Shown piece by piece: positions 1 to 7,012 of a stretch of DNA of 64,000 nucleotides. The notes beneath the pieces were generated by a model that was not told where the DNA came from, did no database searches, and worked only from the letters and a program-made list of their open reading frames with translations. Origin of the DNA: Anaerolineales bacterium (GTDB lineage: Bacteria > Chloroflexota > Anaerolineae > Anaerolineales > Villigracilaceae). The position numbers and the translations under genes were made by a program. Positions within the stretch are counted from its first letter, which is position 1, and every line of letters begins with the position of its first letter. The stretch lies in the NCBI GenBank assembly GCA_020847435.1, contig JADLBX010000045.1, positions 1 to 64,000 on the forward strand. Direction: 5' to 3'.

Positions 1-899
1 GATTGCGCGCCGTGTTGTGTTACGAAGTGACCGACCGCGATGGCGAATCCAAAATGAAAGCGGGGATCAACGAAAACGTCCGCTTCATTAAGAAGACAAA
101 AAGCCCGCTTCTCGCCGCGACGTTCGGTCTGCACGCCAGCCTGACGCTTTCGGACGCATCCCTCGCGTTGTGCCGCCAATCCATCCCCGACGGATTCGGT
201 TTCCACGTCCACGCCGCCGAACACGAATCGGACGAATACGACAGCCTGAACAAATCGGGGATGCGCGTGATAGACCGCCTGCAAAAGCACGGCATCCTCG
301 GACCAAACACCATCACCGCGCACGGAGTCCACTTCGACGCGCACGAAATGGAAATCCTTGCCGAGACGAGCGCCTGGCTCTCGCACCAGCCGCGCTCGAA
401 CATGAACAACGGCGTCGGCGTCGCGCCAATCGAATCCATGCTGCGGATGGGAATCAAAGTCTGCCTCGGCAACGACGGCTTCACGAACGCGATGTGGGAG
501 GAATGGAAAGCCGCGTATCTCCTGCACAAAGTCCATCACCGCGACCCGCGTCGCATGGGCGGCTACGACGTGGCGCAGATGGCGATCTACAACAACGCCG
601 CGCTTGCGAACGTGTTTTTCCAATCTGCAACCATTGGGCAATTGAGCGAAGGCTCATTTGCAGATATTATTTTTGTAGACTATCATCCGAACACGCCCCT
701 CACCGCAGGCAACTTGCCGTGGCACATCATTTTCGGGTTTCAGCAAAGCATGGTCACAACGACGATTGTGGCGGGCAAAGTTCTGATGAAAGACCGCGAG
801 TTACTCACGTTAGATGAAAAAGAAATCTCAGCCAAAGCCCGCGAGATTGCGCCGAAGGTGTGGGAACGATATCAAAAGGAAGTTGCGAAGATTCAATAA
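1..899 (+). CDS. ssnA: SsnA-type amidohydrolase, 3' part
   Basis: Incomplete at the left edge; the frame is open to base 1. About 298 residues of a metal-dependent amidohydrolase TIM barrel are present. Visible metal ligands are HVHAAE (about residue 68), AHGVHF (about 106) and LGNDGF (about 155), matching the later His, His and Asp ligands of the superfamily. The first HxH strand must lie outside the window. The overall pattern, including SHQPRSN, resembles SsnA, a putative aminohydrolase encoded in selenium-dependent purine or xanthine catabolic clusters. The true substrate is unknown. A selA gene lies about 20 kb away, which fits a selenium-using organism. A generic chlorohydrolase or cytosine-deaminase relative is the alternative. 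Confidence 0.75.
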   Translation, partial: LRAVLCYEVTDRDGESKMKAGINENVRFIKKTKSPLLAATFGLHASLTLSDASLALCRQSIPDGFGFHVHAAEHESDEYDSLNKSGMRVIDRLQKHGILGPNTITAHGVHFDAHEMEILAETSAWLSHQPRSNMNNGVGVAPIESMLRMGIKVCLGNDGFTNAMWEEWKAAYLLHKVHHRDPRRMGGYDVAQMAIYNNAALANVFFQSATIGQLSEGSFADIIFVDYHPNTPLTAGNLPWHIIFGFQQSMVTTTIVAGKVLMKDRELLTLDEKEISAKAREIAPKVWERYQKEVAKIQ

Positions 900-900
900 A

Positions 901-931
901 GGTGACAGTCACTTCAAAAGTGACTGTCACC
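901..931. repeat. Perfect palindrome (GTGACNGTCAC family)
   Basis: Two 14-base arms (GGTGACAGTCACTT and its complement) are separated by CAA, directly after the ssnA stop codon. There is no T-run, so this is not a classic intrinsic terminator. A close relative with one base changed in each arm lies at 55009-55039. Confidence 0.75.
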
Positions 932-953
932 TGAAACCAAAAGGTAAAACGAA

Positions 954-1646
954 ATGACAACTGACGGAATCAAAGAACCGCTGTTATTGACCATCGCCGT
1001 CCTCGGCGGGACAGGCAAGGAAGGCAAAGGTCTCGCCTACCGCTGGGCAAAAGCGGGCTACAAAGTGTTGATCGGCTCCCGCTCGGAGGAGCGAGCCGTG
1101 TCCGCCGCGTCCGAAATTATGGAATTGGCGGAAGGTTCCACTTCGATCGTCGGCACCTCGAATCTTGAAGCCGCGCAACTCGCCGACATCGTTGTGCTGA
1201 CCGTCCCCTACGCCGCGCACCGCGAAACGCTCGAAAGCGTGAAAGACACGCTCAAAGGGAAAATCCTCATTGATGTGACCGTCCCGCTCGTGCCGCCGAA
1301 GGTAAGCAAAGTACAAATGCCGCCCGCAGGCTCCGCCGCGCAAGAAGCAAAAGAGATCCTCGGCGAAAACGTGGAAGTGGTCGCCGCATTCCAAAATATT
1401 TCGCATGAACATTTATTGAAAGATGAATACGTCGAGTGTGACGTGCTGGTCACAGGCACGAGTAAGAACGCGCGCGGCGAAGTCCTCAAACTTGTCGAAG
1501 CCGCTGGGCTGACGGGCTGGGACGCGGGTCCCATCGAAAACTCCGTTGTGTTGGAAGGCTTGACGAGCGTGCTGATCAACATCAACAAACAATACGGCTC
1601 GACGCACGCGGGAATAAAAATCACGGGAGCGGCGAACAAATCGTAA
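954..1646 (+). CDS. npdG: F420-dependent NADP reductase
   Basis: 230 residues, the usual size of NpdG/Fno, which transfers hydride between reduced coenzyme F420 and NADP+ in the cytoplasm. A Rossmann nucleotide-binding loop is visible near the N terminus (AVLGGTGKEGKG, about residues 15-26), followed by GSRS at about 41-44, the expected NADP 2'-phosphate site. Later segments such as VVLTVPY and VVAAFQNIS are typical of the family. It starts the F420 gene group, 56 bases before cofE, so it links F420H2 production or use to the NADPH pool. Confidence is high because the neighbours are F420 biosynthesis genes. Confidence 0.9.
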   Translation: MTTDGIKEPLLLTIAVLGGTGKEGKGLAYRWAKAGYKVLIGSRSEERAVSAASEIMELAEGSTSIVGTSNLEAAQLADIVVLTVPYAAHRETLESVKDTLKGKILIDVTVPLVPPKVSKVQMPPAGSAAQEAKEILGENVEVVAAFQNISHEHLLKDEYVECDVLVTGTSKNARGEVLKLVEAAGLTGWDAGPIENSVVLEGLTSVLININKQYGSTHAGIKITGAANKS

Positions 1647-1648
1647 GA

Positions 1649-1705
1649 ATACTGCGTACTACGTAATCCGTACTACGCAGTACGCAATACGAAATACGCA
1701 GTATG
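1649..1705. repeat. Near-tandem TACGCAATACG-type repeat
   Basis: The npdG-cofE gap is almost wholly made of variants of a 9-10 base word (GTACTACGCA, GTACGCAATAC, GAAATACGCA). The last unit runs into the cofE start codon. Related words occur at about 18196-18209 and, in frame, inside ggt at 60696-60724. Confidence 0.7.
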
Positions 1706-2506
1706 CCTCTCGCACTCACTCCCCTCCTCCACATCCCCCTCATCCGCCACGGCGACAACCTGGCGGATATTGTTCTTAATTCGCTCGATAAAAATCAAAT
1801 CACGCTTCAACACGACGACATTTTCGTCTTCGCTCAAAAAGTCGTTTCCAAAGCCGAAGGGCGGACAGTGAATCTTTCAACCGTCACGCCCTCGCAAGGC
1901 GCAATCGAACTTGGCACACAAACAGAAAAAGACCCGCGCCTCGTTGAGTTAATCCTACAAGAAAGCGCCGAAGTCCTACGCACCCGCGTCGGCGCGATCA
2001 TTGTGGAGCACAAACTCGGCTTCGTCTGCGCCAATGCAGGAATTGATCATTCGAATGTAGGCAACCGTAGTGACGACTTTAGTCGTCCCGCAAAAGCGAC
2101 TGAAGTCGCTACTACGGATGATTGGGTCCTCCTCCTCCCCGCCGACCCAGACCGAAGCGCGGAAGAGATGCGGAGCGAAATCCAAACCAAAAGCGGGAAA
2201 CGAGTCGGCATCCTCATCATAGACTCGCACGGGCGCGCCTGGCGCAACGGAACGGTCGGCGTTGCGATTGGCGTTGCGGGAATCCCCGCGCTGGAAGATC
2301 TGCGCGGCAGAGAAGACCTATTCAAATTCAAGTTGCAAGTGACGCAAGTGAGCGTCGCCGATGAACTCGCCGCCGCCGCGTCGCTGATGATGGGACAAGC
2401 CGCCGAAGGAACGCCCGTTATCCATGTGCGCGGCTTTCCATATCCATTGCGTGAAGCGTCGCTCAAAGAAATCATCCGCCCGAAGGATCAGGATTTGTTT
2501 CGATGA
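1703..2506 (+). CDS. cofE: Coenzyme F420-0:L-glutamate ligase
   Basis: 267 residues. CofE adds L-glutamate to F420-0 using GTP, giving the polyglutamate tail. Family features include the metal/substrate region FVFAQKVVSKAEGR (about residues 41-54), CANAGID (about 112-118) and the later GILIIDSHGRAWRNGTVGVAIG segment (cited in part). Between HSNVG and DWVLLLP the protein carries an extra 17 codons encoded exactly by a palindromic repeat (2066-2116). The ATG lies inside a word repeat and has no clear ribosome-binding site, so expression may depend on translation continuing from npdG. Bacterial FbiB fuses this domain to a nitroreductase; here the nitroreductase is a separate gene downstream (3037). 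Confidence 0.9.
   Translation: MPLALTPLLHIPLIRHGDNLADIVLNSLDKNQITLQHDDIFVFAQKVVSKAEGRTVNLSTVTPSQGAIELGTQTEKDPRLVELILQESAEVLRTRVGAIIVEHKLGFVCANAGIDHSNVGNRSDDFSRPAKATEVATTDDWVLLLPADPDRSAEEMRSEIQTKSGKRVGILIIDSHGRAWRNGTVGVAIGVAGIPALEDLRGREDLFKFKLQVTQVSVADELAAAASLMMGQAAEGTPVIHVRGFPYPLREASLKEIIRPKDQDLFR
2066..2116. repeat. In-frame double palindrome inside cofE
   Basis: Two perfect stem-loops lie side by side: GACGACT-tt-AGTCGTC (2072-2087) and AGCGACT-ga-AGTCGCT (2095-2110). They are enclosed by CGTAGT at 2066 and its complement ACTACG at 2111. The 51-base element equals 17 codons and keeps the reading frame. Confidence 0.8.
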
Positions 2507-2517
2507 TCTTCCGTTCA

Positions 2518-2579
2518 TTCCGCAGTTGAACTGCGGAACGATCTCCATTCCAGTACGTCCAGCAGTTCAACTGCTGGAC
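2518..2579. repeat. Two AGTT-n-AACT palindromes after cofE
   Basis: TTCCGCAGTT-g-AACTGCGGAA lies at 2518-2538 and GTCCAGCAGTT-c-AACTGCTGGAC at 2557-2579. Both share the core CAGTT-n-AACTG but have different matched outer bases. A third copy is at 18147-18165. The rest of the 157-base cofE-PPOX gap shows nothing else recognisable. Confidence 0.75.
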
Positions 2580-2663
2580 AAGCGAAAAACATAACTTGAA
2601 CGCTAACAAGAATCTTATTCACACTTGATACACTTGCTTCATCACAACAAGCAAGGAGATTTC

Positions 2664-3056
2664 ATGACCATCCAAACAAAATATCAAGACCTCGTGAGCG
2701 ACGACTCGAAAGCATTCCTCTTTCTCGCCACACTCATGCCCGACGGCTCGCCGCAAGTCACCCCTGTTTGGTTCAGCGTAGACGGCGATACCATCCTCAT
2801 CAACACGGCGAAAGGTCGGCTCAAAGATAAAAACATGAAAGAGCGCGCAAAAGTGGCGATGACCATTCAAGACCCCAACGAGCGTTATCGTTACATCGGC
2901 ATCCGCGGCGAAGTGGTCGGCTCCACGCACGAAGGCGCCGACGAACACATTGACATGCTCTCGCGGCGCTACGACGACAAACCCTGGCAAAGCAAAGCAG
3001 GACAAGTTCGGATCATCTACAAGATCAAGCCGACTCATGTCCACGACCGCGACTGA
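2664..3056 (+). CDS. PPOX-class F420/flavin-dependent oxidoreductase
   Basis: 130 residues from an ATG preceded by AAGGAGAT, a strong ribosome-binding site; an upstream in-frame ATG lacks one. The sequence has the split beta-barrel pattern of pyridoxamine-phosphate-oxidase-like proteins: ATLMPDGSPQVTPVWF near residue 20, then NTAKGR and KNMKERAKVAM. Small bacterial members of this type commonly bind F420 or FMN and reduce unknown substrates, sometimes biliverdin. Its last 20 bases overlap the next gene, so the two are probably co-translated. The F420 setting supports F420 as cofactor, but the substrate cannot be read from the sequence. Confidence 0.8.
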   Translation: MTIQTKYQDLVSDDSKAFLFLATLMPDGSPQVTPVWFSVDGDTILINTAKGRLKDKNMKERAKVAMTIQDPNERYRYIGIRGEVVGSTHEGADEHIDMLSRRYDDKPWQSKAGQVRIIYKIKPTHVHDRD

Positions 3057-3651
3057 CCTGCACAACTTTCTGCGGACTCGCCGCTCGATCCGCCGCTTCA
3101 AATCGGATCGTGTGCCTGATTCAGTCATCCAAACGATTCTCGCCACTGCGACCTTCGCCCCCTCCGCACACAACCGTCAGCCATGGAGATTCGTCATAGT
3201 GGAAGATTCATCCGCCAGAAAAAGACTCGCCGAAGCGATGGCAGTTGACTTTCAACGCGACCTCGAAAGCGACAACGTCCCGCCTGAAAAAATCCAAGCC
3301 CAAGTGACGCGCTCCAAAGAACGAATCACCTCCGCGCCTGTCACCATCCTCCTCTGCCTCGACATGAGCGAGATGGATTCGTACCCCGACAAACGCCGCA
3401 CCAAAGCGGAATTCCGCATGACGGTCCAATCCGTCGCCGCGGCGGGGATGCAACTCCTCCTTGCCGCGCACGCGGAAGGTCTCGGCGGCGTGTGGGCGTG
3501 CTGGCCCCTGTTCACGCAGGAAACGATTCAAAAGACTTTGAGTTTGCCCGAATCGTGGGAGCCGCAAGGAATGGTCTTTTTAGGATTTCCAGCAGTTGTT
3601 CCTGTTGCTAGAGAAAGAAAGCCGCTAGCCGAAATCGTTCGTGAAATTTGA
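3037..3651 (+). CDS. Nitroreductase-family protein, FbiB C-terminal-like
   Basis: 204 residues starting at an ATG inside the end of the PPOX gene. The N-terminal RTRRSIRRFKSDRV motif and FAPSAHNRQPWRFV (about residues 40-53) are the FMN-binding signature of the nitroreductase fold. In mycobacteria the equivalent domain is the C-terminal half of FbiB and reduces dehydro-F420-0 made from phosphoenolpyruvate. Its place between cofE and cofD makes this role likely here, as an unfused version. That function is inferred from context; a general FMN nitroreductase is the alternative. Confidence 0.8.
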   Translation: MSTTATDLHNFLRTRRSIRRFKSDRVPDSVIQTILATATFAPSAHNRQPWRFVIVEDSSARKRLAEAMAVDFQRDLESDNVPPEKIQAQVTRSKERITSAPVTILLCLDMSEMDSYPDKRRTKAEFRMTVQSVAAAGMQLLLAAHAEGLGGVWACWPLFTQETIQKTLSLPESWEPQGMVFLGFPAVVPVARERKPLAEIVREI

Positions 3652-3660
3652 GCCCACCTC

Positions 3661-3682
3661 CGTAACGCGACATTTATGTCGC
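3661..3682. repeat. REP-like palindrome, left flank of RAYT
   Basis: CGTAAC followed by the stem-loop GCGACAT-tt-ATGTCGC. The whole 22-base unit recurs in exact inverted orientation downstream of the transposase gene at 4336-4357. Confidence 0.85.
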
Positions 3683-3696
3683 CATTAGGAACCTCC

Positions 3697-4332
3697 ATGC
3701 CTGATGTTCGCTACAAACGCAATCTGCCGCATATTCATCCAGAAGGTTATCCGCTATTCGTCACAATCCGATTGGCTGATTCCCTGCCGCTTGAGATTCT
3801 CGCCGAACTCAAAGCCCAACGTGAACACGAATTGAACTCAAAGCAGGGCTTATCTGCGTACGATATCGAGAAAAAGCATTTTGGACGATTCGACAAATGG
3901 CTTGATCGTTGTGAGTATGGTCCTCAATGGCTTGCGAGTGACGAGATTGCCAACCTTGTCATGGAGCGCATCCTTGCAATGGATCAGGTTCGCTATACTC
4001 TCTACGCATTTTGCATTATGCCCAATCACGGACATTTACTATTCGACTCGCTCGAAACCTCTCACGGACAACATAAAGGCAGGAGCGCCAAATATCCTGT
4101 CACTGAAACTCTCAGACTATTGAAAGGCAGTACGGCGCGCGCCTGCAATTTGAAACTGCATCGTAACGGCGCATTCTGGCGCCACGAAAGTTACGACCAC
4201 TATGTCCGCGACGATGAAGAATTGGAACGCGTCATCAAATACATCTTACACAATCCTGTAAAGGCAAGTTTGGTAAAAGAATGGACGGAATGGAAATTTA
4301 CTTACATCAATCCCGAACTTGGGTCGTGGTAA
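3697..4332 (+). CDS. REP-associated tyrosine transposase (RAYT, Y1 family)
   Basis: 211 residues from the ATG at 3697, which has AGGA six bases upstream. The HUH-type catalytic motif is PNHGHLL (about residue 109), usually MPNHVHLL in this family. The likely catalytic Tyr lies in ESYDHYV near residue 168, followed by IKYILHNPVKA, a hallmark C-terminal segment. RAYTs are single-copy IS200/IS605-like transposases that cleave REP palindromes. Exact inverted palindromes flank the gene, with an additional copy on the right. It interrupts the F420 cluster between the nitroreductase and cofD and may be active or domesticated. There is no frameshift. Confidence 0.9.
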   Translation: MPDVRYKRNLPHIHPEGYPLFVTIRLADSLPLEILAELKAQREHELNSKQGLSAYDIEKKHFGRFDKWLDRCEYGPQWLASDEIANLVMERILAMDQVRYTLYAFCIMPNHGHLLFDSLETSHGQHKGRSAKYPVTETLRLLKGSTARACNLKLHRNGAFWRHESYDHYVRDDEELERVIKYILHNPVKASLVKEWTEWKFTYINPELGSW

Positions 4333-4335
4333 AAA

Positions 4336-4379
4336 GCGACATAAATGTCGCGTTACGCGTAGCGCGACATTTATGTCGC
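4336..4379. repeat. REP-like palindrome pair, right flank of RAYT
   Basis: An inverted copy of the left flank (4336-4357) is followed by CGTAGC-type spacer bases and another direct copy of the stem GCGACAT-tt-ATGTCGC (4364-4379). Two facing REPs form a BIME-like unit. It ends 17 bases before the cofD start. Confidence 0.85.
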
Positions 4380-4396
4380 CTGCGGCGGAGGCAGGG

Positions 4397-5338
4397 ATGA
4401 AAATCGTCGCACTTGCGGGCGGGGTTGGCGGCGCGAAGTTGGCGCACGGGCTCGCCCAAATTCTCAAACCAGAAGAACTCACCGTCATCGTCAACACGGG
4501 CGATGATTTCGAGCATTACGGCTTGTACATTTGTCCCGATTTGGATACGGTCTGCTACACGCTGGCGGGATTGGCAAACCCCGAAACGGGATGGGGTCGC
4601 GCAGACGAATCGTGGAATGCGATCGAGAACGCGTCCAAACTCGGCGGACCCGCTTGGTTCAAACTCGGAGACCGCGACTTGGGAACTCACCTCGAACGGA
4701 CGCGGCGATTGAAGGCAGGCGATTCGCTCAGCCAGATCACGCAGGATTTTTGCAAAGCTTGGGGAATCCAACACACCGTCCTGCCCATGTCCGACCAACC
4801 GATTCGGACGATGGTGGATACCGATGAGGGCGAGTTGGCTTTTCAGGAGTATTTCGTCCATCGAAGGTGTGAGCCGCGCGTGAAAGGCTTCCGCTTTGAG
4901 GGGGCTGACGAGGCTGAACCAGCCGCAAAGGCGCGCGAAGCGGTCGAATCCGCAGACGCGGTTGTCATCTGCCCGTCGAATCCGTGGGTGAGTGTGGATC
5001 CTGTCTTGAAGATTCTCTCCCTCACCCCCACCCCTCTCCCGCTGGGAGAGGGGAACCGTGTTGTCGCCATCTCCCCAATCATCGGAGGCGAGGCAATCAA
5101 GGGACCCGCCGCGAAGATGTATCGTGAGTTGAGGATCGAGCCTTCGGCGTTGGCGGTGGCGAAACATTATCAAGGATTGGTTACGCATTTTGTGATGGAT
5201 ACGATTGATTCGCAACTTATTGAAAGTGTAAGGGGTTTGAATATGCAGGCGCTCGTAACCAATACGTTGATGAAAAGTCATGTAGATCGCAAGCAGTTGG
5301 CAAGCGAAGTATTACAATTCATCGGAGTTACCGTATGA
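4397..5338 (+). CDS. cofD: 2-phospho-L-lactate (or enolpyruvyl) transferase
   Basis: 313 residues. CofD/FbiA transfers the phospholactyl or enolpyruvyl phosphate group from its GDP-activated form to the deazaflavin Fo. The start is the ATG at 4397 with GGAGG five bases upstream; longer in-frame starts run through the REP repeat and are rejected. Signature segments: ALAGGVGGAKLAHGL at the N terminus, VNTGDDFEHYGLYICPDLD near residue 34 and SPIIGGEAIKGPAAKM near residue 226. Between VLKIL and VVAISP a loop is encoded by a palindromic repeat that reads as SLTPTPLPLGEG, replacing the normal linker. The stop overlaps cofC by four bases. Confidence 0.92.
   Translation: MKIVALAGGVGGAKLAHGLAQILKPEELTVIVNTGDDFEHYGLYICPDLDTVCYTLAGLANPETGWGRADESWNAIENASKLGGPAWFKLGDRDLGTHLERTRRLKAGDSLSQITQDFCKAWGIQHTVLPMSDQPIRTMVDTDEGELAFQEYFVHRRCEPRVKGFRFEGADEAEPAAKAREAVESADAVVICPSNPWVSVDPVLKILSLTPTPLPLGEGNRVVAISPIIGGEAIKGPAAKMYRELRIEPSALAVAKHYQGLVTHFVMDTIDSQLIESVRGLNMQALVTNTLMKSHVDRKQLASEVLQFIGVTV
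5019..5053. repeat. In-frame CTCTCCC-gct-GGGAGAG hairpin in cofD
   Basis: A C-rich lead is followed by a perfect 10-base stem, CCCCTCTCCC-gct-GGGAGAGGGG (5031-5053). It reads through cofD as the peptide PTPLPLGEG. A second copy of the same element lies between pgeF and yggS at 29281-29312. Confidence 0.8.
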
Positions 5339-5946
5339 CTCTCTGGGCGATCGTCCCTGTAAAACCTTTACGGCGGGGGAAGTCCCGTCTGGCGGGAATG
5401 TTAACCGAAGATGAACGAACCGAACTAAATCGTGCGATGTTGGAACACACCCTCGAAACCCTTTCGGAGTTGAAAGAGGTGAATGAGGCGCTGGTAGTCA
5501 GCCGCGACCCTGTGGCGTTGAACATTGCTCGCAATCACGGCGCGCGGACGGTGCAAGAGGACGGTCAGCCGCATTTGAATACAGCCTTGAAACGCGCAAC
5601 GGTCGTCGCGCAGTTGTACGCGACACGTGGCGTGCTGGTCTTGCCCGCCGATTTGCCTCTGGTAACGAGCGATGATATTCGCACGTTGTTGGATCATGCG
5701 ACCAAGCCCCCCGTTGTCGTGATCGCGCCTGACAGGCACAAACGCGGCACGAACGCGCTGGTAATTTCACCAGCGGGGCTGATCGAATATGATTTCGGGG
5801 AGAACTCCTTCCAACGTCACTGCGAATTGGCGAAGAAGGCGGGCGCACGACTTGAGATCGTTGAACTCCCCTCGCTCGGATTGGATTTGGACCTGCCCGA
5901 AGATTTTGAGTTGGTGAAAAATCTGGAAAGCACAATAACTTTCTAG
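5335..5946 (+). CDS. cofC: 2-phospho-L-lactate / PEP guanylyltransferase
   Basis: 203 residues. CofC/FbiD activates 2-phospholactate or phosphoenolpyruvate with GTP, giving the substrate of CofD. The N terminus VPVKPLRRGKSRLAG is the nucleotidyltransferase signature, with VLPADLPLV (about residues 101-109) as the metal-binding Asp motif and DLDLPEDFE near the C terminus. Its ATG overlaps the cofD stop (ATGA), so the two are translationally coupled. With a dehydro-F420 reductase candidate nearby, the PEP-using bacterial route is likely, but the sequence alone does not settle the substrate. Confidence 0.9.
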   Translation: MTLWAIVPVKPLRRGKSRLAGMLTEDERTELNRAMLEHTLETLSELKEVNEALVVSRDPVALNIARNHGARTVQEDGQPHLNTALKRATVVAQLYATRGVLVLPADLPLVTSDDIRTLLDHATKPPVVVIAPDRHKRGTNALVISPAGLIEYDFGENSFQRHCELAKKAGARLEIVELPSLGLDLDLPEDFELVKNLESTITF

Positions 5947-5952
5947 CGGGCG

Positions 5953-5958
5953 TATAAT
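5953..5958 (+). promoter_or_regulatory. TATAAT -10 element before LLM oxidoreductase
   Basis: A consensus -10 hexamer lies just after cofC, about 37 bases before the next start. I see no good -35. It may give the oxidoreductase its own transcript. Confidence 0.4.
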
Positions 5959-5994
5959 CGGGGACAACAACTTCCAACAACCGAGGAGAATGTC

Positions 5995-6993
5995 ATGACC
6001 GAACGAGTTGCCCTCTACTTGCAAGATTCGCACGACCTGCGCGATGGACTTGATTACGTCAGATACGCGGAGGAAAAAGGATTCGAAGCCGTCTGGCAGG
6101 CGGAATCTCGCTTGGTGCGCGATGCGATCGTGCCGATGGCGGCATACGCGGCAGTGACGGAACGAATCAAGGTTGGTTCAGGCGTGATCAACAACTGGAC
6201 GCGCAACATCGGTCTGCTCGCGGCGACGTTGCTCACGCTGGACGACCTCGCGCCAAACCGAATTATCTGCGGCATCGGCGCGTGGTGGGATCCGTTAGCA
6301 AAAAATGTGGGAATCGAACGGAAGAAGCCATTGCTTGCCATGCGCGAGACAGTTGAAGTTCTGCGGAAATTATTAAACATGGAACGCGTCACCTTTCACG
6401 GCGAGTTCCATCACGTGGACGGCATCGAACTGGACGTGGTGCATGGTCGCCGCGAGCCGCGTAACGTGCCGATCATGATCGGCGCGACGGGCGATGTGAT
6501 GATGGAAATGACGGGCGAGATCGCCGACGGCGTGGTGCTGAACTATTGCGTCCCGCCCGATTACAACGACAACGCGCTCGAACTGCTCGAAAAGGGATTG
6601 AAGAAATCAGGCCGCAAGATGGAAAACTTCGACCGCCCGCAACTCATCGTCTGCTCGGTGGATGAAAGTCACGACAAGGCGATTGATTACACCAAAGAAT
6701 TGCTCTGCCAGTATCTGGCGCAACAACCGCACATCGCCAAAGCCTCGCGCGTCTCGCAGGATGTGATCACAGAGATTCAATCCATTTTGGGGTGGCCCGC
6801 CACGAAGGAACAGATCAACCAAGCCAAGCATCTCGTGCCAGACGATCTCGTCCATCGCATCACTGCTTCAGGCACGCCTGTAGAAGCGAAAGCCAAAGTG
6901 GAAGAGTACAAGAAGCGCGGATGTACCTGCCCGATCCTCTACCCCGTCGGCGGGAATTTCAAGTTATTGATTGATACGTTTGCTCAGACATAA
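5995..6993 (+). CDS. LLM-class F420-dependent oxidoreductase
   Basis: 332 residues with the bacterial-luciferase-like TIM-barrel pattern: EAVWQAESR near residue 33, [12 protein letters not shown] near 60, [12 protein letters not shown] near 94 and [20 protein letters not shown] (cited at its limit) near 160. The family uses F420H2 or FMNH2; relatives include methylene-H4MPT reductase and F420-dependent glucose-6-phosphate dehydrogenase. GAGGAG upstream of the ATG is a good ribosome-binding site. Its place at the end of the F420 cluster supports F420 as cofactor. The substrate is unknown. Confidence 0.85.
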   Translation: MTERVALYLQDSHDLRDGLDYVRYAEEKGFEAVWQAESRLVRDAIVPMAAYAAVTERIKVGSGVINNWTRNIGLLAATLLTLDDLAPNRIICGIGAWWDPLAKNVGIERKKPLLAMRETVEVLRKLLNMERVTFHGEFHHVDGIELDVVHGRREPRNVPIMIGATGDVMMEMTGEIADGVVLNYCVPPDYNDNALELLEKGLKKSGRKMENFDRPQLIVCSVDESHDKAIDYTKELLCQYLAQQPHIAKASRVSQDVITEIQSILGWPATKEQINQAKHLVPDDLVHRITASGTPVEAKAKVEEYKKRGCTCPILYPVGGNFKLLIDTFAQT

Positions 6994-7012
6994 CGCAAAA
7001 TGGCATTTTGCG
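6994..7012. terminator. Palindrome between convergent genes
   Basis: CGCAAAATG-g-CATTTTGCG fills the 19 bases between the stops of the oxidoreductase and pncC. It could end both transcripts, though no long T-run follows. Confidence 0.45.

Noticed and set aside
3661-4379. IS200/IS605 element with tnpB
   Set aside because: Only the Y1 transposase is present, flanked by REP palindromes and without TnpB or typical left and right ends, so it is a RAYT.
4307-5281. 324-codon open frame antisense to cofD
   Set aside because: It lies wholly opposite a well-supported enzyme and reads as low-complexity Arg/His-rich protein without known motifs; a shadow of GC-rich codon use.
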